Assembly (NCBI RefSeq): GCF_039544265.1 | Contig: NZ_BAABLI010000003.1 | Coordinates: forward strand, 1-64,000 | Origin: Corallincola platygyrae | GTDB taxonomy: Bacteria > Pseudomonadota > Gammaproteobacteria > Enterobacterales > Neiellaceae | Reading direction: 5' to 3' | Length of the DNA stretch: 64,000 nt | Part shown: positions 1 to 10,099 of the stretch, piece by piece | Layout of the letters: each line of letters starts with the position of its first letter | Numbering within the stretch: position 1 is the first letter of the stretch | Made by a program: the position numbers and the translations under genes | The notes under the pieces: model-generated | Told to the model about the DNA's origin: nothing | What the model saw: the letters and a program-made list of their open reading frames with translations, nothing else | Database searches by the model: none

Positions 1-42
1 TGCTTATATTTGAGTTTTTCTCCCTCTAGGGAGTCAATGCTC

Positions 43-54
43 TGCTCTTTAACA
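43..54 (+). promoter_or_regulatory. rRNA BoxA antitermination element in the 16S-23S spacer
   Basis: The 12 bases TGCTCTTTAACA match the BoxA element that recruits the NusB/NusE antitermination complex to rRNA transcripts. It sits about 145 bases before the 23S start, the usual place in a 16S-23S spacer. No tRNA gene is seen in the visible part of the spacer (1-198); one could lie upstream of the window. Confidence 0.75.
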
Positions 55-111
55 ATCAGGAAATGCTGACAAAGCAAGTTTTTAAAATGTAGTTTTTAAA
101 AAGTTGCCATA

Positions 112-198
112 GTCACTCTATCTGAACTGAATGTTCAGAGATTTTGGCGAAGTCATTACCAGCACAGTCATTAACTTGAGACCTTTTAGGGGTTGTAT

Positions 199-205
<7 letters not shown>
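112..205 (+). other. 5' arm of the pre-23S processing stem
   Basis: Two segments pair with sequence beyond the 23S 3' end. Bases 189-205 are a perfect 17-base complement of 3074-3090, spanning both ends of mature 23S. Further out, 112-121 and 136-148 are complementary to 3179-3200. Together they would form the long helix cut by RNase III when 23S is released. The duplication downstream repeats the outer 3' arm at about 3318-3339. Confidence 0.75.
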
Positions 206-3082
<2,877 letters not shown>

Positions 3083-3154
3083 ACAACCCCTAAGAAGTTT
3101 CACCAAAAATGTTCCAGACATTTTTGGGTACTAGCCCCGTCCATGGGGCATGTA

Positions 3155-3285
3155 AGTTAATCACTGAGCTGTAGACAAGCCAAAATCTGAATAGAGTGAC
3201 AGTTAGCATTTTCTGATTAAGTTTTTAGTCTGGCGGCCATAGCGTTGTGGTACCACCTGATCCCATTCCGAACTCAGAAGTGAAA
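3155..3285 (+). repeat. Tandem duplication, copy 1 (23S-5S spacer plus 5S 5' part)
   Basis: The 131 bases here are repeated at 3294-3424 with one visible difference (A versus T at 3201/3340). The copies are 139 bases apart, separated by an N at 3286 and seven bases. Copy 1 holds the spacer and the first 57 bases of 5S, then stops at the N. It may be a real partial duplication, but an assembly join between two rRNA operon copies is at least as likely. Confidence 0.9.
3229..3285 (+). pseudogene. Truncated 5S rRNA fragment
   Basis: The first 57 bases of 5S rRNA (starting TCTGGCGGCCATAGCG) match the full gene at 3368 exactly, then break off at the N at 3286. The fragment lacks the 3' half needed for the closing stem and cannot make functional 5S. 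Whether it is real DNA or an assembly artefact cannot be decided from the sequence. Confidence 0.75.
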
Positions 3286-3293
3286 NGTTTTTG

Positions 3294-3424
3294 AGTTAAT
3301 CACTGAGCTGTAGACAAGCCAAAATCTGAATAGAGTGACTGTTAGCATTTTCTGATTAAGTTTTTAGTCTGGCGGCCATAGCGTTGTGGTACCACCTGAT
3401 CCCATTCCGAACTCAGAAGTGAAA
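3294..3424 (+). repeat. Tandem duplication, copy 2
   Basis: Second copy of the 131-base unit at 3155-3285. This one runs on into the complete 5S gene. Confidence 0.9.
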
Positions 3425-3483
3425 CGCAACTGCGCCGATGGTAGTGTGGGGCTTCCCCATGTGAGAGTAGGTCACCGCCAGAC
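3368..3483 (+). rRNA. rrf: 5S ribosomal RNA
   Basis: A 116-base gene that starts TCTGGCGGCCATAGCG and ends GTCACCGCCAGAC, so the two ends pair as the closing helix of 5S. The internal segment CCATTCCGAACTCAGAAGTG is the conserved loop region. A rho-independent terminator follows directly. Confidence 0.95.
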
Positions 3484-3494
3484 ACCTAATACAC

Positions 3495-3528
3495 GAAAAA
3501 CCCCAGCAGCAATGCTGGGGTTTTTTCG
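3495..3528 (+). terminator. rRNA operon terminator
   Basis: The stem CCCCAGCA / TGCTGGGG (3501-3520) with a four-base loop is followed by six T. It lies 17 bases after 5S and ends the rRNA operon. An identical hairpin occurs at 3841-3860. Confidence 0.92.
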
Positions 3529-3530
3529 TA

Positions 3531-3703
3531 TATGCGCCTGACGGCGCCGACGCTCCCATGCGGCCCACAGGCGCTCGCAAGCTCGCTATGTGGGCCTGCC
3601 CAGCTCACGGCAAGCCGCTCGCGCTTCGGGTGTATGAAGCTGCGCTTCATTAACCGCACACCCTACACCCCCATGTGAGCGGCGCTCCGCGCGGCCACAA
3701 ATC
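3531..3703. repeat. GC-rich palindromic repeat, copy 1
   Basis: First of three imperfect copies of a GC-rich block that begins ATGCGCCTGACGGCGC. It contains a short inverted repeat (GAAGCTGCGCTTC) and ends with a CCCCCATGTGAGCG motif followed by GGCGCTCCGCGCGG. Other copies start at 3937 and 4261. The order of shared motifs is the same in all three, while the sequence between them differs. No coding potential is apparent. Confidence 0.7.
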
Positions 3704-3725
3704 ACAGACGTTTGGCTTGTAAAAG

Positions 3726-3745
3726 CCCTCTCCTGGGGGAGAGGG
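3726..3745. repeat. REP-like hairpin
   Basis: CCCTCTCCTGGGGGAGAGGG is a compact inverted repeat followed by TTGGGTGATG. Similar CCCTCTCC-type hairpins are common extragenic palindromes in gammaproteobacteria. A related but looser block (GAGGAGAGGGGTGGGTGAGG) lies near 4411-4430. Confidence 0.5.
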
Positions 3746-3757
3746 TTGGGTGATGTG

Positions 3758-3807
3758 CAACCGGAACATAGGTAACACTTTAAACCGGCAACATGGGTTA
3801 CACCTTT
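3758..3807. repeat. Two imperfect 25-bp direct repeats, possible IS-end remnant
   Basis: AACCGGAACATAGGTAACAC (from 3759) is followed at once by AACCGGCAACATGGGTTACAC (from 3783), so two related units lie head to tail. The motif resembles sequence seen next to some insertion sequences, but no transposase fragment is present, so the IS link is only a guess. Confidence 0.35.
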
Positions 3808-3838
3808 TCAAAGGTTGAGCAACGCCATTCGGTCAGNG

Positions 3839-3867
3839 AACCCCAGCAGCAATGCTGGGGTTTTTTG
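3839..3867 (+). terminator. Second copy of the rRNA terminator hairpin
   Basis: The sequence matches the terminator at 3499-3526 and begins two bases after an N at 3837. No gene immediately upstream would use it. The repeat-plus-N pattern matches the one at 3286 and suggests a second join between rRNA operon ends. Confidence 0.6.
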
Positions 3868-3936
3868 TTTGGGGCGTCCATACCCCAAATCCCTACGGGA
3901 CTTCGCTCTGATTCATTCCATATGAATCGGTCGTAT

Positions 3937-4110
3937 ATGCGCCTGACGGCGCTTACCCTCGCGGTCAGCCCTTGCGGGATGAGCTGCTCTCCTTTATCAA
4001 CCCCTTCACGCCGCAAGGACTCCCGGCTTGCAAGCACAGCTTGCTGCGCGCTACGGCCACGGCAAAGCGATGCTTTGCTAACCGCGTGGCCTACGCCCCC
4101 ATGTGAGCGA
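3937..4110. repeat. GC-rich palindromic repeat, copy 2
   Basis: Starts ATGCGCCTGACGGCGC like copies 1 and 3. It includes GCAAAGCGATGCTTTGC (inverted repeat), then CTACGCCCCCATGTGAGCG. ORFs that cover this block contain the N or have no start signal and were not called. Confidence 0.65.
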
Positions 4111-4166
4111 TAAACCTTTTAGAAACGCTTCTACCTCTTGGCTCGTTGATAGACACCTTATTAAGT

Positions 4167-4198
4167 AAAAAGGCTACCCGAAAGGGTGGCCTTTTTGC
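4167..4198. terminator. Rho-independent terminator-like hairpin
   Basis: AAAAAGGCTACCC / GGGTGGCCTTTTT forms a stem with a GAAA loop and flanking A and T runs, so it could work in either direction. There is no recognisable gene next to it; it lies in the repeat-rich gap between the rRNA operon and the cobalamin operon. Confidence 0.6.
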
Positions 4199-4260
4199 GT
4201 TGTGGGGTACTGAAAAACCACCGAGACACCTTCGCAGCTTGCGGGCAGCCTTTTAACTTA

Positions 4261-4362
4261 ATGCGCCTGACGGCGCTGCCCCCCGCGGTCAGCCAGCGCA
4301 CGAAGCGTTGCTTCGTTAGCGCACTGTCTTCACCCCCATGTGAGCGGCGCTTCGCGCGGTTG
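4261..4362. repeat. GC-rich palindromic repeat, copy 3
   Basis: The shortest copy. It has ATGCGCCTGACGGCGC, the inverted repeat CGAAGCGTTGCTTCG, and CACCCCCATGTGAGCGGCGC followed by TTCGCGCGG, in the same order as copies 1 and 2. Confidence 0.65.
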
Positions 4363-4514
4363 ATAGAATCAATAGATAAATAAGACAGTTGCGTTTCATC
4401 GCCCTCATTTGAGGAGAGGGGTGGGTGAGGGGGCTTTGGCCCTTACCTAGGTAGCTAAAACAGATTGTTGTTTGGTGTGTCATCTGTCAGAGACCGCATT
4501 CCGAGCGGCTGTCT

Positions 4515-4660
4515 GTTGTGCCTTGATGGGCTCTCCCTCTATACTGCAAACGCCTCAAACAAGCGTTCTATACAGGGAATGTGGTGAAAATCCACAACTG
4601 TGCCCGCAACTGTAAATAAGCACTCGTCTTCGAGCTTATAAGTCAGATTACCTGTCCTGT
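4515..4660 (+). promoter_or_regulatory. Cobalamin riboswitch upstream of cobT
   Basis: The core is clear: GGGAATGTGGTGAAAATCC, ACTGTGCCCGCAACTGTAA (the B12-box region) and AGTCAGATTACCTGTCC follow in the order and spacing of adenosylcobalamin riboswitches. It lies just before the cobalamin operon, so it should lower operon expression when B12 is plentiful. The 5' limit is approximate. An ACGAG / CTCGT hairpin and the cobT ribosome binding site follow within 100 bases and may be part of the switch. Confidence 0.88.
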
Positions 4661-4753
4661 TTGAACGCAGCCAACGAGCGGGTTACTCGTCAAGCTGGGT
4701 GTCTCTTCAATACCCTGTCGAACGATTACCCCTATAACTATTTAGGGACATAT

Positions 4754-5779
4754 ATGTGGTCAATAAGCGCAGTCGAGCGCAGTGAAGAAAACCAAATTCA
4801 AGCAACGATTGATAACAAAACAAAGCCTCAGGGTTCACTAGGGGCGCTTGAGGTTATCGCCAAACAGGTTGCAATGATTCAAGGGGCGAAATTGCCCAAA
4901 CTCAAGCAGCCAAAGTTTTGGGTGTTTGCGGGTGATCATGGGGTTGCCGAGGAGAGCGTCAGTGCCTTTCCACAAGAGGTAACCGCACAGATGGTGGCTA
5001 ACTTCTGTCAGGGCGGCGCCGCTATCAATGTGTTTTGTCGACTGAATGATATATCGCTATCTGTCGTTGATGCCGGAGTTAAAGGGGATGTTTCTGGTTT
5101 TCCTGGTGTTATCGACTGTTCCCTTGGAAAAGGTACAAACAACTTTTGTGTTGGCCCCGCAATGTCGATTGATACCATCGAATTAGCATTTGCTCGCTCG
5201 TCATCGCTGCTGAGTCAGGCGGCACAGTCTGGGACTAACATTGTTGGTTTTGGTGAAATGGGGATTGCCAATACGACGTCGTCAGCAGCGCTAATTGCTC
5301 TGCTTACAGATATTCCAGCCAGTTATTGTGTTGGACGAGGCACCGGCATCGATGCTGATGGCTTGGAGCGAAAGCTCGAAGTTATTGAATCAGTGAGAGA
5401 CAAATATCGAGGAATAGACTCACCTGTTGAAGCTCTGGCGACGGTAGGAGGCTTTGAGATTGCCATGATGGTTGGCGCTATGCTGTCGGCTGCAGAACAC
5501 AAAATGGTGATATTGGTTGACGGATTTATTGCATCTGCAGCGGCCTTGGTGGCAGTGAAAATGGTGCCCGAAGTCAAAGAATATATGGTTTTTTGTCATG
5601 CATCAGCTGAGAGTGGTCATCACTATTTGTTACAAGAGCTGGGTGTAAAACCACTGCTGGACTTGGGGCTAAGGCTAGGAGAGGGGACTGGTGCGGCATT
5701 GGCTTTTCCGCTGGTACAGAGTGCAGTTGCCTTTTATAACGAAATGGCCAGTTTTGATTCTGCTGGAGTGAGCCAGTGA
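4754..5779 (+). CDS. cobT: Nicotinate-nucleotide--dimethylbenzimidazole phosphoribosyltransferase
   Basis: CobT joins dimethylbenzimidazole to nicotinate mononucleotide to make alpha-ribazole phosphate, the lower-ligand precursor of B12. The 341-residue protein shows the family motifs KTKPQGSLG near residue 22, FAGDHGVAEESVSAFP near 58, a GFGEMGIANTTS segment near 178, and a C-terminal GEGTGAALAF that carries the catalytic Glu. The frame is open back to a TTG at 4661, but that start lies at the edge of the riboswitch and adds residues the family lacks. ATG 4754, preceded by AGGGA, is preferred. It is the first gene of the operon and its end overlaps cobS by 4 bases. Confidence 0.95.
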   Translation: MWSISAVERSEENQIQATIDNKTKPQGSLGALEVIAKQVAMIQGAKLPKLKQPKFWVFAGDHGVAEESVSAFPQEVTAQMVANFCQGGAAINVFCRLNDISLSVVDAGVKGDVSGFPGVIDCSLGKGTNNFCVGPAMSIDTIELAFARSSSLLSQAAQSGTNIVGFGEMGIANTTSSAALIALLTDIPASYCVGRGTGIDADGLERKLEVIESVRDKYRGIDSPVEALATVGGFEIAMMVGAMLSAAEHKMVILVDGFIASAAALVAVKMVPEVKEYMVFCHASAESGHHYLLQELGVKPLLDLGLRLGEGTGAALAFPLVQSAVAFYNEMASFDSAGVSQ

Positions 5780-6546
5780 CGGCTTTGATTCGCTGGCATT
5801 GGCTGCTGCTTTTAACGGCGCTGCAGTTCCTGACCCGCATACCGGTAAAGTTGCCGGAACCCTATGACCACAGATGGCTGCAAGGCTGTAGTGTCTATTT
5901 TCCTGTTGTTGGGTGCCTGGTAGGCATTGTCAGTGCCGGCGCATACTGGTTAACCGAACCAATGTTTGATAGTACGATTGCCGCCGTTATCTCTGTTGCG
6001 GTGTCGCTGCTTCTCACTGGCGCATTTCATGAAGATGGGCTTGCTGACACTGCCGATGGCTTCGGCGGTGGCCATACGGTCGACGATAAGCTGAGAATAA
6101 TGAAAGATTCCCGGGTGGGGACTTACGGTGTTGTCATATTGGTGGTTACCTTGATGCTTAAGGTGCTTACCACTGCAAGTCTGAACAACCCTCAGCTGAT
6201 TATTGCTGGCCACGTCATCAGTCGCGCTTTCGCTGTGACTTTCATCTCTGCGCTCCCCTACGTGAGCGAGGCCAAAACCAGTAAGAGCAAACCGCTATCC
6301 ACTCAGTTAACGAAAGGCGGCATCGTCTCCGTAATCGCTATCGCATTGCTCACTATGCTGTTATTGCCAATGAAGGCCGTCTTACCCACGGTGGTATGCC
6401 TCCTGTTATTGTGGCTCATAGTTCGAAAGTTGTTTCTGGCACAGATAGGTGGCTATACCGGTGATAACCTAGGGGCTGCGCAGCAGCTCTCTGAAGCCAT
6501 ACTGCTGATGGCTTGTGCAGGCGCGCTGGGAGTATCTATTGATTGA
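5776..6546 (+). CDS. cobS: Adenosylcobinamide-GDP ribazoletransferase (cobalamin synthase)
   Basis: CobS is the inner-membrane enzyme that joins adenosylcobinamide-GDP to alpha-ribazole (phosphate), the last assembly step of B12. The 256-residue protein has several hydrophobic segments and the Mg2+-binding family motif HEDGLADTADGFGGG at about residues 85-99. It also has the N-terminal TALQFLTRIPV segment typical of CobS. The GTG start overlaps the cobT stop (GTGA), which suggests translational coupling. Confidence 0.95.
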   Translation: MTALIRWHWLLLLTALQFLTRIPVKLPEPYDHRWLQGCSVYFPVVGCLVGIVSAGAYWLTEPMFDSTIAAVISVAVSLLLTGAFHEDGLADTADGFGGGHTVDDKLRIMKDSRVGTYGVVILVVTLMLKVLTTASLNNPQLIIAGHVISRAFAVTFISALPYVSEAKTSKSKPLSTQLTKGGIVSVIAIALLTMLLLPMKAVLPTVVCLLLLWLIVRKLFLAQIGGYTGDNLGAAQQLSEAILLMACAGALGVSID

Positions 6547-7054
6547 ATTAGTGATTGGTGGGGCGAGGTCAGGTAAGAGTACGTTTGCGGAAACGCTGGC
6601 GATTAACAGCCAAATGGACGTGGTCTATATCGCCACCGCTGAGGTGCTAGATGATGAAATGGCCGAACGGATCAGACATCATCAAAAACAAAGACCTGGC
6701 CACTGGCAGTTGGTTGAAGTGCCAACAGATCTTGCTGAGGTGATCTCCTCATCAAGTCCCGAAACTCTATTACTGATTGATTGTTTGACCCTTTGGTTGA
6801 GCAACTTGATGTTAAAAGGGTTAGCCATAAATGAAAGGTTAGAGGCCGTTGAGGTGGCCTTGCAACAGCGACAGCAAAACACCATTCTTGTCAGCAACGA
6901 AGTGGGTATGGGCATAGTGCCAGAAAATGCCCTTGGTAGAAGATTTAGAGACGAGGCTGGTCGTATGAATCAGCGTATCGCTCAAATTGCTGGCAGGGTT
7001 ACCTTGGTGTCTGCTGGACTCCCTTTGTTGCTAAAGGGGCCAATTCATGGCTGA
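6539..7054 (+). CDS. cobU: Adenosylcobinamide kinase / adenosylcobinamide-phosphate guanylyltransferase
   Basis: CobU phosphorylates adenosylcobinamide and then adds GMP, activating it for CobS. The Walker A motif GGARSGKS is at residues 6-13. A conserved NEVGMGIVPENALGRRFRDE segment lies in the C-terminal half. The TTG at 6539 (GGGAG upstream) gives the usual start MIELVIGGARSGKS; a GTG at 6515 would add eight residues. Length (171 residues) is normal. The gene overlaps the cobS end by 8 bases and cobC by 8. Confidence 0.93.
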   Translation: MIELVIGGARSGKSTFAETLAINSQMDVVYIATAEVLDDEMAERIRHHQKQRPGHWQLVEVPTDLAEVISSSSPETLLLIDCLTLWLSNLMLKGLAINERLEAVEVALQQRQQNTILVSNEVGMGIVPENALGRRFRDEAGRMNQRIAQIAGRVTLVSAGLPLLLKGPIHG

Positions 7055-7670
7055 ACTCAAGGTAATGCATTTGGTTCGCCATGGCGAGGTAATGTCACCG
7101 TCATGTTTGCTTGGCTCAACCAACGTTGGTTTGACCGAATTAGGCAGGATAAAACTCGTTGATGCTGTAGAAAGGCTTGTCGGTCCGAAAACCAGGATCT
7201 TTAGCTCACCACTAAACCGTTGTTCATTGGTGGCCAACCAAGTCGCTGACAATAAAACGCTTAAGTGTGATCTGGTTGATGAGCTAAAAGAGTATGACTT
7301 TGGGTGTTTGGATGGTGTGCCTTTTTCAAAGTACTCCAACACTGAGGAAGTCATGCTTGCGAGCTTTTGGCGTGACCCTGTCCGTGGTCGCATTCCAGAC
7401 GCAGAAATGATGCCCGATTTTCAGAAACGTATTCATCAATGCCTGATGGGGATCTGGGATGAAATAGACGGGGAAGGAGTGGTGGTGACACATGGCGGTG
7501 TTGTTCGCATGGTGTTGAACGAGGTGTTGAATTTAGGTTTAGATGCCTACCGCTCGTTACTGTCCTTAGAGATTCCCTACGGATCGATTACCACAATTGA
7601 ACGATTTCAACAGCATGACCAATCCTCATATCGCGTAAAGCGGGTTGGTTGGACGCACGAATTTAATTAG
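7047..7670 (+). CDS. cobC: Histidine phosphatase, probable alpha-ribazole phosphatase
   Basis: The protein belongs to the phosphoglycerate-mutase-like histidine phosphatases: LVRHGEV near residues 9-15 holds the nucleophilic His, and VVVTHGGVVR near residue 150 the second His. The operon position between cobU and btuR indicates alpha-ribazole-5'-phosphate phosphatase (CobC), the step that gives alpha-ribazole for B12 assembly. The family alone would not fix the substrate; the context does. At 207 residues its length fits CobC. Confidence 0.85.
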   Translation: MAELKVMHLVRHGEVMSPSCLLGSTNVGLTELGRIKLVDAVERLVGPKTRIFSSPLNRCSLVANQVADNKTLKCDLVDELKEYDFGCLDGVPFSKYSNTEEVMLASFWRDPVRGRIPDAEMMPDFQKRIHQCLMGIWDEIDGEGVVVTHGGVVRMVLNEVLNLGLDAYRSLLSLEIPYGSITTIERFQQHDQSSYRVKRVGWTHEFN

Positions 7671-7681
7671 GAGAATGCTCG

Positions 7682-8287
7682 GTGTCAGACCAAGTGAATA
7701 AAGACGAACGGCATAAAGCCAGACAGCAGAAAATTAAAGAAAACGTCGATAAGAGAATCGACGATGCACAAGAAGAGCGTGGCGTTCTTATCGTTATTAC
7801 CGGCAATGGTAAGGGTAAGAGTACGTCTGGCTTTGGCACCGTCGCTCGTTGCGTTGGTCACGGTTATAAAGCGGGTGTTATCCAGTTTATTAAAGGCACC
7901 TGGGATTGTGGTGAACGCAACCTGTTAGAGAATGCTGGCGTTGAATTTCAGGTCATGAACACAGGCTTTACCTGGGAAACTCAGAATCGAGAAGCAGATA
8001 CCGCCGCCGCGCAAAAGGTTTGGAAAGAAGCAAAACGTATGTTGGCGGATGACACCCTTCATCTGGTGCTATTAGACGAGATCACCTATATGGTTCAGTA
8101 CAACTATCTGGATCTGGATGAAGTGATTGAAGCGATTGCCAACCGGCCCCAAGAACAAAGTGTGGTTTTGACAGGCCGAGGAGCTCATCGTCGTTTAACC
8201 GAAATGGCAGACACCGTGTCCGAAGTCCAGCCGTTAAAGCACGCGTTTGATGCAGGCATTAAGGCGCGTAAAGGAGTGGATTGGTGA
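7682..8287 (+). CDS. btuR: Cob(I)alamin / cobinamide adenosyltransferase (CobA/BtuR type)
   Basis: The enzyme moves the adenosyl group of ATP to the cobalt of cob(I)alamin or cobinamide. It is the BtuR/CobA/CobO type: a P-loop ITGNGKGKSTSGFG near residues 39-52, a QFIKGTWDCGERNLLE segment near 75, and LLDEITYMVQYNYLDLDEV near 120. The first 30 residues are charged and helical, as in the family. GTG start at 7682, 11 bases after cobC, with AGGAG upstream. The end overlaps bluB. Confidence 0.94.
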   Translation: MSDQVNKDERHKARQQKIKENVDKRIDDAQEERGVLIVITGNGKGKSTSGFGTVARCVGHGYKAGVIQFIKGTWDCGERNLLENAGVEFQVMNTGFTWETQNREADTAAAQKVWKEAKRMLADDTLHLVLLDEITYMVQYNYLDLDEVIEAIANRPQEQSVVLTGRGAHRRLTEMADTVSEVQPLKHAFDAGIKARKGVDW

Positions 8288-8958
8288 CCGACGCCAAGGA
8301 TGGAATCTTTTCGCAAGCTGAGGCCGATACCGTAGAGCGCGTCATTCGCTCACGCCGTGATGTCAGGGGCAACAGGTTTGTCTCTGACCCCGTGCCTGAC
8401 AGCATGCTTGAGAAGATTTTTGAAGCGGCAATGTGGGCGCCTTCGGTGGGATATTCTCAGCCGTGGCGCTTTATCACTGTCCACAATCAGGATACCAAGC
8501 GTAAAGTGGCTGAATCCTTTGCCACCGAAAATCAGAAGGCGTCCGCTCTGTTTACTGACGACAAGCAGGCGCTGTATCAGCAATTGAAATTAGAAGGTAT
8601 TAAGGAAGCGCCAGTCAATCTTGCGGTTTACTACTGTCCCAGTGAGCAACCTGTGTTGGGGCAGACAAGCATGCCTGATATGGGACGGTTCAGCGTGGTC
8701 TGTGCCATAGAGAACATGTGGTTAATGGCAAGGGCATTAAACATAGGGGTAGGTTGGGTTAGCATCTTAGATCCAACCAAAGTATCGGAAGCTTTGCAGG
8801 CGCCTGACCACTGGGAACTGATCGGTTATTTGTGCCTGGGGTACACCAACGGCTTTCTCAGCGAGCCAGAGCTGGAGAAGCTGGGGTGGGATAAACGCCG
8901 GCAGCGGCACCAGGTTTGGTTTGAAGAAAACGCAGGAAATAAAAAGCCACCTGAATAG
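8284..8958 (+). CDS. bluB: 5,6-dimethylbenzimidazole synthase
   Basis: BluB breaks up reduced FMN with O2 to make dimethylbenzimidazole, the B12 lower ligand used by CobT. The 224-residue protein is a nitroreductase-fold flavoprotein with RRDVRGNRF near residue 22, AAMWAPSVGYSQPWRF near 48, and GVGWVSILDP near 156, which separate BluB from ordinary nitroreductases. GTG 8284 overlaps the btuR stop; a TTG at 8281 is also possible. It ends the cobalamin operon, and its stop codon lies inside the following terminator hairpin. Its presence implies aerobic synthesis of the lower ligand. Confidence 0.93.
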   Translation: MTDAKDGIFSQAEADTVERVIRSRRDVRGNRFVSDPVPDSMLEKIFEAAMWAPSVGYSQPWRFITVHNQDTKRKVAESFATENQKASALFTDDKQALYQQLKLEGIKEAPVNLAVYYCPSEQPVLGQTSMPDMGRFSVVCAIENMWLMARALNIGVGWVSILDPTKVSEALQAPDHWELIGYLCLGYTNGFLSEPELEKLGWDKRRQRHQVWFEENAGNKKPPE

Positions 8959-8970
8959 GTGGCTTTTTTG
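8941..8970. terminator. Bidirectional terminator between bluB and minE
   Basis: AAAAAGCCACCT / AGGTGGCTTTTT with a GAAT loop. The A run on one side and T run on the other suit both the cobalamin operon (+) and the min operon (-), which converge here. The bluB stop TAG at 8956-8958 is part of the hairpin. Confidence 0.88.
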
Positions 8971-8991
8971 ATGTTTATGCACTGGCTGTTG

Positions 8992-9258
8992 TTACTGGCG
9001 TTGGCCCTCATCAGGCAGCATGACATTCAATTCCAATACAGACAGATCTGAGCCCTTTTGGTCGAGGCTTACACTTACCTGATCTGGGTTGATATCTACG
9101 TAACGTTTAATCACCTCCAAGATATCCCGTTCCAACTGGGGTAGGTAAGAGGGGCTGTTACGTCGACTACGCTCGTGGGCAACAATAATCTGCAAACGCT
9201 CTTTTGCCAGTGATGCCGTGTTTTTCTTAGACGAGCGGAAATAATCCAACAATGACAT
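8992..9258 (-). CDS. minE: Cell division topological specificity factor MinE
   Basis: MinE drives pole-to-pole oscillation of MinCD by stimulating the MinD ATPase, leaving midcell free for the FtsZ ring. The 88-residue protein starts MSLLDYFRSSKKNTA (the membrane-binding amphipathic start), has the MinD-contact segment AKERLQIIVAHERS near 18-31, and ends in a typical topological specificity domain. It lies 6 bases after minD. Confidence 0.96.
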   Translation of the reverse strand: MSLLDYFRSSKKNTASLAKERLQIIVAHERSRRNSPSYLPQLERDILEVIKRYVDINPDQVSVSLDQKGSDLSVLELNVMLPDEGQRQ

Positions 9259-9264
9259 AAGTGG

Positions 9265-10074
9265 TTAACCTCCAAAGATGCGCTTGAAAATTCCTTTTTT
9301 CTGCGCCGTCAGGAAGCGGTAATCCACTTCATTGCCGAGCAGTCTCTCTACCGCGTCCTGATAAGCCAGGCCCGCGTCACTCTGTTCGTCCAGAATTACT
9401 GGAGCACCTGAGTTAGAGGCTTTCAATACAGCTTGAGATTCTGGGATCACACCCAGCAATGGAACCGCCAGGATCTCCTGTACATCTTCCACGCTCAGCA
9501 TATCGCCACGGTCGACACGGCTTGGCGCATAACGAGTCAGCAACAGATGCTCTTTTACAGGTTCTTCGCCTGCTTCTGCACGACGAGACTTGCTTGCAAG
9601 GATGCCAAGAATACGGTCTGAGTCGCGGACAGAAGAGACTTCAGGGTTGGTAACCACCACGGCTTCATCAGCAAAATACAGCGCCATCTGAGCGCCCATT
9701 TCAATACCCGCAGGTGAGTCACAAATGATGTAATCAAAAGTCTCTGAAAGCTCTTCCAGAACTTTGCCTACGCCTTCTTTGGTCAGGGCATCTTTATCGC
9801 GAGTCTGAGAAGCCGGCAGAATGTAGAGATTATCTACACGCTTGTCCTTAATCAGCGACTGGTTAAGGTTGGCTTCTTGATTGATGACGTTTACGAAGTC
9901 GTAGACAACGCGACGCTCACAACCCATGATCAGGTCGAGATTACGCAGGCCTACATCGAAGTCGATAACGACAGTTTTGTTTCCCTTGATTGCTAAGCCA
10001 GTTGCGATGGCTGCGCTGGTAGTGGTTTTGCCAACACCACCTTTTCCTGATGTGACAACGATGATACGTGCCAT
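9265..10074 (-). CDS. minD: Septum site-determining ATPase MinD
   Basis: MinD is the membrane-cycling ATPase that carries MinC. The deviant Walker A motif SGKGGVGKTTTSAA is at residues 9-22, DFDVGLRNLD near 39 and ICDSPAGIE near 118. The C-terminal KKGIFKRIFGG is the amphipathic membrane-targeting helix. At 269 residues it is full length. It is the middle gene of minCDE. Confidence 0.97.
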   Translation of the reverse strand: MARIIVVTSGKGGVGKTTTSAAIATGLAIKGNKTVVIDFDVGLRNLDLIMGCERRVVYDFVNVINQEANLNQSLIKDKRVDNLYILPASQTRDKDALTKEGVGKVLEELSETFDYIICDSPAGIEMGAQMALYFADEAVVVTNPEVSSVRDSDRILGILASKSRRAEAGEEPVKEHLLLTRYAPSRVDRGDMLSVEDVQEILAVPLLGVIPESQAVLKASNSGAPVILDEQSDAGLAYQDAVERLLGNEVDYRFLTAQKKGIFKRIFGG

Positions 10075-10099
10075 AGTTCTTATTCCTGTATGAATTCGC

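Noticed and set aside
3793..4113. ORF on either strand around the N at 3837
   Set aside because: It includes the ambiguous base, the rRNA terminator copy and a palindromic repeat, so it is not a gene.
4661..4753. Longer cobT from a TTG
   Set aside because: The extra part follows directly on the riboswitch, has no family match and no good ribosome binding site.
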